Assembly: GCF_002592005.1 (NCBI RefSeq)
Contig: NZ_NVQF01000043.1
Coordinates: 1 to 45,919 of the forward strand
Origin: Mycolicibacterium palauense
GTDB lineage: Bacteria; Actinomycetota; Actinomycetes; Mycobacteriales; Mycobacteriaceae
DNA: 45,919 bases
Direction: 5' to 3'
Each line of letters opens with the position of its first letter. The first letter of the stretch is position 1. A model generated the notes under the pieces. The model was given only the letters and a program-made list of their open reading frames with translations. It was not told the origin of the DNA and searched no databases. Below, one piece after another: positions 16,629 through 24,059 of the stretch. Position numbers and translations under genes: made by a program.

Positions 16629-17480
16629 GTGCGGTTCATCCTGACGGTGCTGCTGTGGCTGATGACGACGGTCGTGCTGGCCGTCGCGGTCCCCGCGGCA
16701 TGGTTGCAGGTCAACGTCATCGATGCCGACGGGTACGCGGCGTTCACGCAGAAGGCGGCCACCGATCCGGGTCTGCAGCAGGCGATGGCCGGTGAACTGA
16801 CCACCCAGGTGCTGGCGCTCGCCGATGACGACGGCCTGTCACTGACCCCGGCGGTGGTGCGGGCGGCGGCCAACTCCTACACCAGAAGCTCGGCGTTCCC
16901 CGAGCAGTTCGCCGAGGCGAACCGCTTCGCCCACCGGTGGCTGTTCACCGACTCCGTGACCTCCAGCGTCGACGGGCAGGGGCGCTGGGTGATCGACCTG
17001 GCGCCGATGCTGTCGAACAACTCGTTGGGCCAGACGCTGGACAGCTACAACATCGACGTGCCGACGTCGTTCCCGGTGCCGTTGACCGAGGATCTCCCGG
17101 ACGTGCTACGGCCGGGTGGGCTGCAGCAGTGGGCAGCGTGGGGGCCGTGGGTCAGTGTCGGCGCCGCTGTCCTGACCGGTGTGCTGGCGCTGCTCACCCT
17201 TGCCGCGGCGCGCTCGCGCGGAAAGACCCTTGCTGCGCTTGGGGTCTCGGCGCTGCTGGTGGGTGGGGCCGGCTGGGCCGGACTGGAGGTCGGCCGTCGC
17301 TACGTCGACAACGCACTGAACCAGACCTCCGGCGACATCCGGACGCTGGCGGATTCCGTGGTCACCCAGGCGATCTCGTCGATGCACCAGTGGCTGAACT
17401 GGTCGCTGATCGTCGGCGGCGGCCTGGTGGCGCTCGGTGTGGTGGTGGCGATGCTCGGTGGGTTGCGCAGCCGGGACTAG
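16629..17480 (+). CDS. Conserved membrane protein
   Basis: A 283-residue protein with four predicted membrane segments: an N-terminal one (FILTVLLWLMTTVVLAVAVP), then three near the C-terminus (WVSVGAAVLTGVLALLTLAA, LAALGVSALLVGGAGWAGL, LNWSLIVGGGLVALGVVV). The 140-residue stretch between first and second is soluble and probably outside the membrane. I recognise no enzyme motif. It starts with GTG after an AGAGGAGG ribosome site, 32 bases after ppk2, so it is probably co-transcribed. It is the last gene before the accessory island. Confidence 0.8.
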   Translation: MRFILTVLLWLMTTVVLAVAVPAAWLQVNVIDADGYAAFTQKAATDPGLQQAMAGELTTQVLALADDDGLSLTPAVVRAAANSYTRSSAFPEQFAEANRFAHRWLFTDSVTSSVDGQGRWVIDLAPMLSNNSLGQTLDSYNIDVPTSFPVPLTEDLPDVLRPGGLQQWAAWGPWVSVGAAVLTGVLALLTLAAARSRGKTLAALGVSALLVGGAGWAGLEVGRRYVDNALNQTSGDIRTLADSVVTQAISSMHQWLNWSLIVGGGLVALGVVVAMLGGLRSRD

Positions 17481-17640
17481 ATGCCTCGGTCGGGTAACGA
17501 AGCCCACACAGTCGTGGCGCCTTGATCTTGATGTGGGAGGTTCAACGGGACTCAATGTCGACCACCGAGATCGCCGCCGCCACCATCAGAACTGCCGCAG
17601 AGGGACAGTCGGGCGACTCGGATGGCAGAAGTAGTCAGAG
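17480..17640 (-). pseudogene. Decayed remnant of the [HY]IKI membrane family
   Basis: On the minus strand one frame reads VAAAISVVDIESR, a stop, then TSHIKIKAPRLCGLRYPTE. TSHIKI matches RTSHIKIGG of the intact 120-residue gene 250 bases away, and the DNA 12-mer GATCTTGATGTG recurs at 17524, 17857 and 18253. The frame has a stop just before the motif, and the region before it no longer encodes membrane segments. I read it as a degraded eighth copy, but the match is short. Confidence 0.35.
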
Positions 17641-17784
17641 GCAGATCGTGCGGCGCGACCAGAAGACGACAGTGCCGGCGGCGCTGTGGTGACAGAGCTG
17701 ATCTTGGGGCGCATCGGCGGCCGCCCGGCAGCCAGTTTTAGATCTGGGAATCACCGATCTCGCGCTGCGAACATGTCTGGTGTC
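17481..17784. other. Intergenic region with a probable gene remnant
   Basis: About 300 bases with lower GC than the flanks and no intact gene. Its main content is a minus-strand fossil of the neighbouring membrane family (see 17480-17640). The remainder shows nothing I can name. Confidence 0.5.
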
Positions 17785-18147
17785 TTATCGATCTCGCAGG
17801 GCGGGCGGTCGATCTGGTCGGCGCAGGTAGTGAAACGCCGCGTAGGTTTGTCCGCCGATCTTGATGTGCGATGTCCGCAGAAACGCGATTGCCACTAGGC
17901 ACAGAGCCGTCAGGACTGCGACGAAAAGTCCTGCACACCAATGAGGTAGCTGGGAAGCGAATAGTAGCGGAGTGCCGGTCGCACAACCTGACCAGTAGAC
18001 GCGACGCTCGATCGAGTCGGGGGACAGTCGCGACGAACGCCACAGAGGGAAGGTGCTGAGCAGTGAGCCTGCACCGATGCAGGCGATGCCGGTCCACAGC
18101 GCAAGGGGCTGCCCCGTGCCCACAATCGGGCCGGCCATGAGGAGCAT
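17785..18147 (-). CDS. Half-length [HY]IKI-family membrane protein (putative immunity)
   Basis: A 120-residue protein with three predicted membrane segments (about 14-35, 52-68, 72-91) and HIKIGG at 94-99, then AAFHYLRRPDRPPALRDR. It corresponds to the N-terminal half of the larger family members at 20415-26353: the shared pattern is PLWxSxxLSPDSxxRRVYWSG, two membrane segments, then the IKI motif. It is 21 bases downstream of a closely similar 113-residue gene. ATG 18147 and 18138 are both possible. No enzymatic motif is present. Immunity to a membrane-active toxin is inferred from context only. Confidence 0.75.
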   Translation of the reverse strand: MLLMAGPIVGTGQPLALWTGIACIGAGSLLSTFPLWRSSRLSPDSIERRVYWSGCATGTPLLFASQLPHWCAGLFVAVLTALCLVAIAFLRTSHIKIGGQTYAAFHYLRRPDRPPALRDR

Positions 18148-18168
18148 TCCTGGGTCTGCTTCCTCGCC

Positions 18169-18510
18169 TCACTTCTCGCTGTCCGACTGGTTGAGCGCGG
18201 GCGGTCTGTCCGGTTCGCGGAGGTTGGCGAATGCGGCGAAAATCCGCCCCCTGATCTTGATGTGATTGGTCCAGTTGAAAGCGACACCCACCAGACCCAG
18301 GCCGAAGGCAACCGACAGGAATGCCCCGGACCGCCAGTCGGGCGCTTGTGACAGGAATAGCAGGACCAGCCCCAAGCCGCAGCCGGTCCAGTACGTGATC
18401 CGCTGGACCGTGTCAGGGGACAGGGTGGCCGACTTCCACAGCGGAAACCAGCCGGACAGCGTTGCTAGACCGATCGCGCTTATACCCAGCCAGAAGAGCA
18501 CTTTGGACAC
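18169..18510 (-). CDS. Half-length [HY]IKI-family membrane protein (putative immunity)
   Basis: A 113-residue protein with three predicted membrane segments (about 4-24, 40-54, 62-80), HIKIRG at 83-88 and AAFANLREPDRPPAL at the end, closely related to its downstream neighbour. GTG 18510 lies 3 bases past the stop of the large secreted-type protein at 18514, so it is tightly coupled to it. This immediate placement behind the putative toxin is the strongest argument for calling it the cognate immunity protein. Confidence 0.78.
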   Translation of the reverse strand: MSKVLFWLGISAIGLATLSGWFPLWKSATLSPDTVQRITYWTGCGLGLVLLFLSQAPDWRSGAFLSVAFGLGLVGVAFNWTNHIKIRGRIFAAFANLREPDRPPALNQSDSEK

Positions 18511-18513
18511 GGG

Positions 18514-20007
18514 CTACCAACTTCCTCCGGCAGAGGGTTTGACGTCGAACATCGACCCGACGCCGCCCCCGAGGCTCCCACCTGCTTCGCCGCCTATGAG
18601 TGAGGCGGCGACGACGATGGCCGCTGTCGTCCACGGCCCGGTCACCGAGCCGGCAACGGCGGCGGCGCCCCAGGCAGCCCCTGCCCCGCCGAGCACGCTG
18701 CCGACCGCGTTGCCGAGATCTTCATTTCGTCCCTCGCCACCCTGGTACCAGTCGTAGGAAGCCATCGTCAGTTGGACGAGGTTTCCGATGTTGCCTGCCC
18801 TGCCGGCGATCTTCTGGATCGTTTTCGCGTCGGCGGCCGAAAGGAGGTCCACCGGCAGCGCATGCTTGCCTTGCGGTATGGATCCTGCATAAGCCTCCGT
18901 CCCGGCGAGCCAAGGACTCGCGCCGCCGATGAGGCCGCTGATGTACTGCTTGGCCCCTTCCTCGGAGACGCCGGCGGCGGTCAAGGCGAAGTACGCCTGT
19001 TTGGTGGTCGTCACCCGACCGAATGCCTCGCCGTCGTCGAGCGTCTGGGTGGCTTGGTCCGGGGTCATCGGTGGGATACCGGCGTAGCCTTGCTCGAGCT
19101 GGCTCTGCAGTCTCAGCCGGTTTTGCGCGCGGCTCCGTGCATCGCCGCCCAGGACGGGGTCGGTCGGTAGCGGGCCAACGTAGTTGGCCATCCTGAAGTC
19201 GTCGAGACGCTCACCGGCGAGTTGGCGAGCGTCGAGGGTGGCATTGGGATCCGTTGCGGTCGCGAAGTCCCGCAGGCGAGCTTCGGCGGCGGCCTTCTCC
19301 GGAGTCATCGGACCCGGCTCTGCCACGAGTTCTTCGTCTTTGGCCCGTTGGGTCGCCTCGTAGTGTTCGGTGCCCGAACGCCCCCGCTGTTGCTGACCGA
19401 GTTCGGCGTCTCCGTCGACGTCTTCGATCGCTGCTGGGTCGTAGCCGTGTTCTCGCCGCAGTTCGGTCAGCGACCGGTTGAGTTCCGACGAGTAGTGATC
19501 GCGAAGGCCCTCTACCGTTTTCAGGACATTGGCGGTCGACGTGATCGCGTTGTCTTCCAGTGCCGAGGTGTCCTGGTCGTTGGCGAGAGCCCGGCCGATC
19601 AGTGCATCGATGTAGTGCAACTGGCCGTTGAGGGTGTCGATCTGCATCGCGGAGAACCGCTGTGTCTCGGCCAGGGTGGCGGCGATGTTGGCGAGATCGG
19701 CTCCGATCGCGGGTAGCTGGTCACGCTGCACGAACAGCTTGGTCGTCGCGCGCTGCACCTCGGCGCTGTCGTTGATCGGGTACTCACCGTCTTCACGGTT
19801 CCACGAAGCCTGGAACCGCTGTTGCGCGTTGACGAATTCGGTGTAGGTCTCGGAGGTGCAGGCGCCGGCGTTGTAGAAAGCGCGGGCCAGCTCATTGATC
19901 TCGCCGGGATCGCCGCTTTGCAGAGTCTCGTCGACGACCCATGGATCGCCGGCGGCGGCGATGAGTTCGCCGACACCGATGTGGGTCAGGTTTGGGTATT
20001 CGGGCAC
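18514..20007 (-). CDS. Putative type VII-secreted toxin, WXG/LXG-like N-terminus, glycine-rich membrane C-terminus
   Basis: A 497-residue protein. Conserved with the paralogue at 21591: GDPW at 20-23, GDPGEI at 32-37, FQASWNRED around 65-72 (an SW-containing turn like the WXG of type VII substrates), YPINDSAEVQR, and PVLGGDARSRAQNRLR. Residues 1-175 are helical and LXG-like. The last 70 residues are Gly/Ala-rich and hydrophobic (GNAVGSVLGGAGAAWGAAAV, then GGEAGGSLGGGVGSM), a glycine-zipper pattern that could insert into membranes. I recall relatives in M. tuberculosis around Rv0026 and Rv2082, unverified. GTG 20007 overlaps the end of the EspC-like gene by 22 bases. Toxin activity is inference. 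Confidence 0.82.
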   Translation of the reverse strand: MPEYPNLTHIGVGELIAAAGDPWVVDETLQSGDPGEINELARAFYNAGACTSETYTEFVNAQQRFQASWNREDGEYPINDSAEVQRATTKLFVQRDQLPAIGADLANIAATLAETQRFSAMQIDTLNGQLHYIDALIGRALANDQDTSALEDNAITSTANVLKTVEGLRDHYSSELNRSLTELRREHGYDPAAIEDVDGDAELGQQQRGRSGTEHYEATQRAKDEELVAEPGPMTPEKAAAEARLRDFATATDPNATLDARQLAGERLDDFRMANYVGPLPTDPVLGGDARSRAQNRLRLQSQLEQGYAGIPPMTPDQATQTLDDGEAFGRVTTTKQAYFALTAAGVSEEGAKQYISGLIGGASPWLAGTEAYAGSIPQGKHALPVDLLSAADAKTIQKIAGRAGNIGNLVQLTMASYDWYQGGEGRNEDLGNAVGSVLGGAGAAWGAAAVAGSVTGPWTTAAIVVAASLIGGEAGGSLGGGVGSMFDVKPSAGGSW

Positions 20008-20303
20008 AGCACCGTCCGCAACGCTTCGGCGTTGCGCTCCTCCATGTCGACGAAGGCCGATGCAGTGGTGTGGGCCTTGTCGCCGAGCACTCCGAGACGA
20101 TTCTCGTGGTGCCGTAGCCGAGCGACGTGCTGGGTGTGGGCACCGCTGAGCGCGGACTGGAACGACTCCGCGTCAGCAAACCCTCCGAAGATCCCCGAGG
20201 TGACCCTGGCCCGGGAGAGGTTGTCGGCACCTTCCATGGCCAGCCAGGCGGCGTTGTACGACTTTGCGGCCCCGGCCCGCATCTCTTCGACGTCGACGAA
20301 CAC
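19986..20303 (-). CDS. EspC-family (DUF2580-type) small type VII secretion substrate
   Basis: A 105-residue helical protein starting MFVDVEEMRAGAAKSYNAAW. With its sister at 21142 it shares SGIFGxF, a central LSxAHTxH, LGxxGDKAH and FxDxEERN. F84-VDM-E88 stands where type VII substrates carry the YxxxD/E signal, with Phe in place of Tyr. EspC-like proteins pair with a larger partner for ESX export. GTG 20303 is preceded by GGAGGGAGG 4 bases upstream. It overlaps the putative toxin by 22 bases, so they are translationally coupled, as a helper and its cargo would be. Confidence 0.82.
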   Translation of the reverse strand: MFVDVEEMRAGAAKSYNAAWLAMEGADNLSRARVTSGIFGGFADAESFQSALSGAHTQHVARLRHHENRLGVLGDKAHTTASAFVDMEERNAEALRTVLCPNTQT

Positions 20304-20317
20304 GTTTCCTCCCTCCA

Positions 20318-20335
20318 GCTAACAATCACGTTAGC
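20318..20335. promoter_or_regulatory. Inverted repeat before the EspC-like gene
   Basis: GCTAAC, six bases, GTTAGC just upstream of the ribosome site at 20304-20316, in the 111-base gap following the 231-residue membrane gene. It may be an operator or a 5' hairpin controlling the toxin cassette. The same arms occur at 42101-42126. Confidence 0.4.
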
Positions 20336-20414
20336 GGAGATCGGCCGGTGGTCAATTCACCGCTCGTGGTGGCCGGCCCGTTGCTCCCCTGTTCTCCTGA
20401 TCGGGGTCGCCTCC

Positions 20415-21110
20415 TCAGTCGGTCTTTGCGTGCCGGCCCGTGGGCGCGCCCCTGCCCATCGGCTTGCGTCTTCCGATTTCGTAGCCGAGCAGATAGGCCG
20501 CCGGCGGTAGCAGCCACAGCGGCACCGATGTCACGAGGATGACGAAACCGGGCAGGTATTGACCTCGAACATGTGGAAGTTTGCGGGTGGCGTCGCCGAC
20601 CCCGCCGAGGCCGAGAATCACCACCAGCACGGCCACGGATCCCAGGACGGCGAGGTTCCAACCGGCGACGAACACGGCCAGCCCCGTGGTCGCGATCCAC
20701 ACCGCCATCAACCACCACAGGTTGGTGGCGGTCACCGTGCCCATGTAGCTGTCCGGTGGAGGTGCGCGGCGTTCGGCCGGGGCGCGTTCGGCTTCGGTGT
20801 TGGGAATGGTGAACGCGATGATGCGACCACCGATCTTGATGTAGGGCGTCGACATGTAGGCGCGGAAGACTGAGATGAGAGAGCAGCCGATCCACACCGC
20901 AATGACGCCTCCGGGGCGTAGGTGCCACAGGGCGGCGGTGAAGAAGGCGGCGGCGCCGAGCCATCCACCCCAATAGAGCCGGCGCTCGAGCCGGAGGTCG
21001 TTCTTGACGAATGCGGATGCCAGGAGGGCCAAGCCTCCCACGACGGCGCCGCAGACCAGGGCGAATGTCGACCAAGGGGGGACGTCGGTCGACTGCGCGA
21101 GGTAGGTCAC
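20415..21110 (-). CDS. [HY]IKI-family membrane protein (putative immunity)
   Basis: A 231-residue protein with about six membrane segments (about 15-34, 48-64, 68-86, 131-150, 152-172, 186-210). YIKIGG is at 90-95 and VRGQY at 181-185, matching ARGQY of the plus-strand relatives; NLWWL replaces AAKMWWL. Its charged Arg/Lys tail is longer than in the others, and overall it is the most diverged full-length member. GTG 21110 is 31 bases after the EspC-like gene, with no large toxin between them, so this EspC/membrane pair may serve the divergent toxin at 21591 or be an orphan. Confidence 0.78.
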   Translation of the reverse strand: MTYLAQSTDVPPWSTFALVCGAVVGGLALLASAFVKNDLRLERRLYWGGWLGAAAFFTAALWHLRPGGVIAVWIGCSLISVFRAYMSTPYIKIGGRIIAFTIPNTEAERAPAERRAPPPDSYMGTVTATNLWWLMAVWIATTGLAVFVAGWNLAVLGSVAVLVVILGLGGVGDATRKLPHVRGQYLPGFVILVTSVPLWLLPPAAYLLGYEIGRRKPMGRGAPTGRHAKTD

Positions 21111-21141
21111 GGTGCAGTGACGTCAGCGCGCCGGCCAAGTA

Positions 21142-21447
21142 TCACGTCTGGTAGACGTCGCGAACGGCCGCCGAGTTCCTCTCCTCCGTGTCCGCGAACT
21201 CCGACGTGGCAATGTGCGCCTTGTCGCCGATGCTTCCGAGCGACGTGCAGTGATCGTTCGCCAGCTGTGCATGCCGGGTGTGTGCGTCGCTGAGTGCCCG
21301 ATGGAAGGACCTGGCTTCGGCGAACTCACCAAAGATGCCGGAGCCGACTCCGGCGCGGGACAGCCGCCCGGAAGCCTGATCGGCGCTGTCGGCTGCGGTG
21401 TAGGACGTGTTGGCGCCGGCGCGAAGACCAGCGAAGTCGACGAACAC
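21142..21447 (-). CDS. EspC-family (DUF2580-type) small type VII secretion substrate
   Basis: A 101-residue paralogue of the gene at 19986: MFVDFAGLRAGANTSYTAAD at the start, SGIFGEF, AHTRHAQL, GSIGDKAH and F84-ADT-E88-ERN near the end. The same Phe replaces the usual Tyr of the YxxxD/E export signal. GTG 21447 follows an AAGGGGGT ribosome site. It is divergent from the 526-residue toxin-like gene with 143 bases between starts, so the two likely share regulation and may be partners in secretion. Confidence 0.82.
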   Translation of the reverse strand: MFVDFAGLRAGANTSYTAADSADQASGRLSRAGVGSGIFGEFAEARSFHRALSDAHTRHAQLANDHCTSLGSIGDKAHIATSEFADTEERNSAAVRDVYQT

Positions 21448-21526
21448 GAAGTAACCCCCTTGATGTGGTGCTTACTCCATTATTCGGGTTTGCCAGCACA
21501 GGGCAAGTCACCGCTGCGAGGGTGGC

Positions 21527-21554
21527 TTGCGGTGGGGTCGGCAAACTGTAGATT
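21527..21554 (+). promoter_or_regulatory. Candidate promoter of the 526-residue toxin-like gene
   Basis: TTGCGG (21527-21532) and TAGATT (21549-21554) with a 16-base spacer; TG precedes the -10. The predicted start is about 30 bases before ATG 21591. It lies in the divergent gap facing the EspC-like gene. Confidence 0.4.
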
Positions 21555-21590
21555 ACGGGTCGTGGCGGGGAGGATGGGAGTGCGCAGACC

Positions 21591-23171
21591 ATGACTGCGC
21601 CGACTTTTCGCTGGTTCACTGCCGCATCACTGGCTGCCGCCGCCGGTGGAGACCCCTGGCAGGTTGACGACGAGCTTCAAGCGGGGGACCCGGGTGAGAT
21701 CAGCGGGCTCGCCGACGCGTTTCACGAGGCCGGCAGCCATCTCAAGGATGCCGATGACCAGTTCAACGCGGCCAAGGACCAGTTCACGGCGTCCTGGGAT
21801 CGGGAGGACACGGTCGAACACCCGATCAACGACGCGGCCGAGGTGAAGAGGGTCAGCGCCGCGCTCGGTGGTCAGCCGGATGAACTCGCCAAGATCGCCG
21901 TGTCGTTGCAGCAGATCGCGGCCGCGCTGGCCACCGCGCAGCGGGACAGCGCGGCGCAGATAACCGATCTCAATGCCGACCTGCACGACATCGACAACGA
22001 GATCACCCAGGTGATGCAGGAGCTGCCGTATCGGGCCTCCGAGCTCATCGGCGAAGCGCAGCAGCTGACGAAGGCGGTACTGGACAACATCGAGTACATC
22101 CGGGGCGCCTACATCACCCAGCTGCAGAGCGGCGAGACGGCGATGATGGAGTCCGGCTACGTTCCCGACGCCGTCGACGAGTCGGACGGAACTCCCGGGG
22201 ACTCACCGCAGGAGGCGGCGGACCAGTACGCGAAGTCGGGCCAGCTGGCCAAGGACCGGGCGACCGTCGAGGAAGCCGTCCGCCGCCACGGTGGCGGCCG
22301 AATCGGTCACCTCCATTGGGAGATGGATGAGATTGCGGCCGCCCGGCGTCTCGATGACTACGCCATCGTGACCGACCCCGCCAACGGCGCGGCCCGCTAT
22401 GGCGATGCGCATGAGCAGGATGAGGCGGCGCGCCTGGCGGGAAGCCGGTTGGGCGACTTCAATCTGGCCAGCTCGACGGGTCCGGTGGCCAAGGACCCCG
22501 TCCTCGGTGGAGACATGCGAGACCGCGCAAGACAGCGCCTGCTGATGCAGCGCCAGCTTCAGGACGCCCAGCTCCCGTGGAGCCCGACTCCGATGTCCGC
22601 CGACGACGCGACGCGGAAAATGAACCAGCTCGAGGTGCAGGACAGGGCGCGCACCCTGACGCGGCTGCACGAGCAGCTCCAGGACTGCGGGATGTCCCCG
22701 AGTGGTGCTGCCGCAGTGGTGGACGGCATCTCCCAAGGGGTTATGCCACAGGAGTACCTTGATGCCGCAGCGGCCGCCGGCACAGTGTTCGACAACGGGA
22801 AAGACGCAGTCGATGCATTCAGCGACAGGTTGCCTCAAGGGCGTCACTGGAAACCGGGCATTGCTTTCACGGAAGCCGACATTGAGGCGTTGTCCAAACT
22901 CGGAGGACGCCTTGGTGCCGTAGGTAGCGCCCTCGAATTCGGCGTAGGCGTGTACGACATCGCCGTCAACGACGCCTCACCGGTCGACGTTATAGCGAAA
23001 GCCGGCGGCGGGTTCGCCGGGGCCGTCGCTCTCGGACAGTTTGGAGCATGGGGCGGGGGGGCCGTGGCAGGTCCTCCGGGCGCATTCGTGGGAGGGCTGG
23101 TGTTCGGGACAGCGGGTGCCTTTGGTGGTGAGAAAGCTGCAGAGAGAATAGTGGATTGGATCAGAAATTGA
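21591..23171 (+). CDS. Putative type VII-secreted toxin, WXG/LXG-like N-terminus, glycine-rich membrane C-terminus
   Basis: A 526-residue paralogue of the gene at 18514. GDPW (20-23), GDPGEI (32-37), ASWDRED (67-73), HPINDAAEVKR and the heptad-like helical run up to about 180 are shared, as are PVLGGDMRDRARQRL and LPQGRHW. The last 65 residues form a glycine-rich hydrophobic segment (AGGGFAGAVALGQFGAWGGG, VGGLVFGTAGAFGG) ending in a short amphipathic helix. The two paralogues keep the same architecture but differ in the tail, as polymorphic toxins do. Four membrane-family genes follow directly on the same strand. Pore formation or depolarisation is the inferred activity. Confidence 0.82.
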   Translation: MTAPTFRWFTAASLAAAAGGDPWQVDDELQAGDPGEISGLADAFHEAGSHLKDADDQFNAAKDQFTASWDREDTVEHPINDAAEVKRVSAALGGQPDELAKIAVSLQQIAAALATAQRDSAAQITDLNADLHDIDNEITQVMQELPYRASELIGEAQQLTKAVLDNIEYIRGAYITQLQSGETAMMESGYVPDAVDESDGTPGDSPQEAADQYAKSGQLAKDRATVEEAVRRHGGGRIGHLHWEMDEIAAARRLDDYAIVTDPANGAARYGDAHEQDEAARLAGSRLGDFNLASSTGPVAKDPVLGGDMRDRARQRLLMQRQLQDAQLPWSPTPMSADDATRKMNQLEVQDRARTLTRLHEQLQDCGMSPSGAAAVVDGISQGVMPQEYLDAAAAAGTVFDNGKDAVDAFSDRLPQGRHWKPGIAFTEADIEALSKLGGRLGAVGSALEFGVGVYDIAVNDASPVDVIAKAGGGFAGAVALGQFGAWGGGAVAGPPGAFVGGLVFGTAGAFGGEKAAERIVDWIRN

Positions 23172-23190
23172 CCAAAGCAGGGGGGGCCGT

Positions 23191-23862
23191 GTGAGCACGC
23201 TGCCTATCGCAGCGGGGCCGTCAGTCGACAACCCGCACACGCTGGTCTTCTTCGTTGCGGCTCTACTGTCCTTGGCGCTGACCTTCATCCCCAAGGGCAA
23301 CAAGCGAAGCCTGAGCTGGCAGCGAAAGGTGTACTGGAGCGGGACTTTCGGTGCCGCCGTGTGCGCCTTCATCGCATCGATTCCCAACTTCACCACGGGT
23401 GCCCTCCTCGCGGCTTTCGCGGTCTTCCTCATGACGGTTTCTGCGTACTTCACGAGTCAGTACATCAAGATCGGTAGCCGAGTAATCGCCTTCCAGAGCG
23501 CGACCGACCTGACTGATCGTGCTGGCGGAAGTGGCGAACTGACCGACGACGAACCATACGGTTCTCGAGTTTCTGCCGCGAAGATGTGGTGGTTGGCCGT
23601 ACCGTCTGTCGGAATCGGGTCGGTCAACTTGTTCGGCTACCTCTACGACAACGACGGACTGGTTTACGGGCTGCTCGGGCTGGGCATCTTGGTCGCGACA
23701 GGACTCCTCATCGGCTGTGGCGACGGTCTATGGCGACAGCGCGTCGCCCGCGGGCAGTACCTTCAGTTCGCGATCGTGGCTGTGATCTCGGCCGGCATCT
23801 TTGCGGTGAGCTATCTCGTGGCCTACTCGGCCGCACTTCGGTGGAAGGACTCTTCCAGATGA
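23191..23862 (+). CDS. [HY]IKI-family membrane protein, type A (putative immunity)
   Basis: A 223-residue protein with about six membrane segments (17-34, 53-68, 69-87, 136-152, 158-177, 190-212). DNPHTLVF opens the first segment; YIKIGS is at 91-96, AAKMWWL at 129-135 and ARGQY at 186-190. The short acidic loop after the IKI motif (LTDRAGGSGELTDDEPYG) is probably soluble. It is 19 bases after the toxin-like gene and closest to the fourth copy at 25682, sharing SLSWQRKVYWS and the C-terminal LRWK. It is the most likely cognate immunity protein of that toxin. Confidence 0.8.
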   Translation: MSTLPIAAGPSVDNPHTLVFFVAALLSLALTFIPKGNKRSLSWQRKVYWSGTFGAAVCAFIASIPNFTTGALLAAFAVFLMTVSAYFTSQYIKIGSRVIAFQSATDLTDRAGGSGELTDDEPYGSRVSAAKMWWLAVPSVGIGSVNLFGYLYDNDGLVYGLLGLGILVATGLLIGCGDGLWRQRVARGQYLQFAIVAVISAGIFAVSYLVAYSAALRWKDSSR

Positions 23863-24003
23863 GCCGTGGCCTGCTGTGCACTGATGAGGCGGATGTAGTG
23901 ATCGGTGTACACGCGGGGCTACCCCCTCGTTCGCCGCGCGCCGATCTCAGGGTGGCAAGAATACTTGGGGAAGAGGAGTCCTTGGGGAGGAGAAGAGGAG
24001 GGT

Positions 24004-24032
24004 GTGCGGACGAGGCCGCGGAGTGTCCGCAC
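24004..24032. promoter_or_regulatory. Hairpin between immunity-like copies 1 and 2
   Basis: GTGCGGAC and GTCCGCAC form a perfect 8-base stem with a 13-base loop in the 197-base gap before the second copy. No T-run follows, so it could be a processing site or attenuator as well as a terminator. Confidence 0.35.
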
Positions 24033-24059
24033 GGGGCGAAGGGGTGGTGAGGAACCTAG

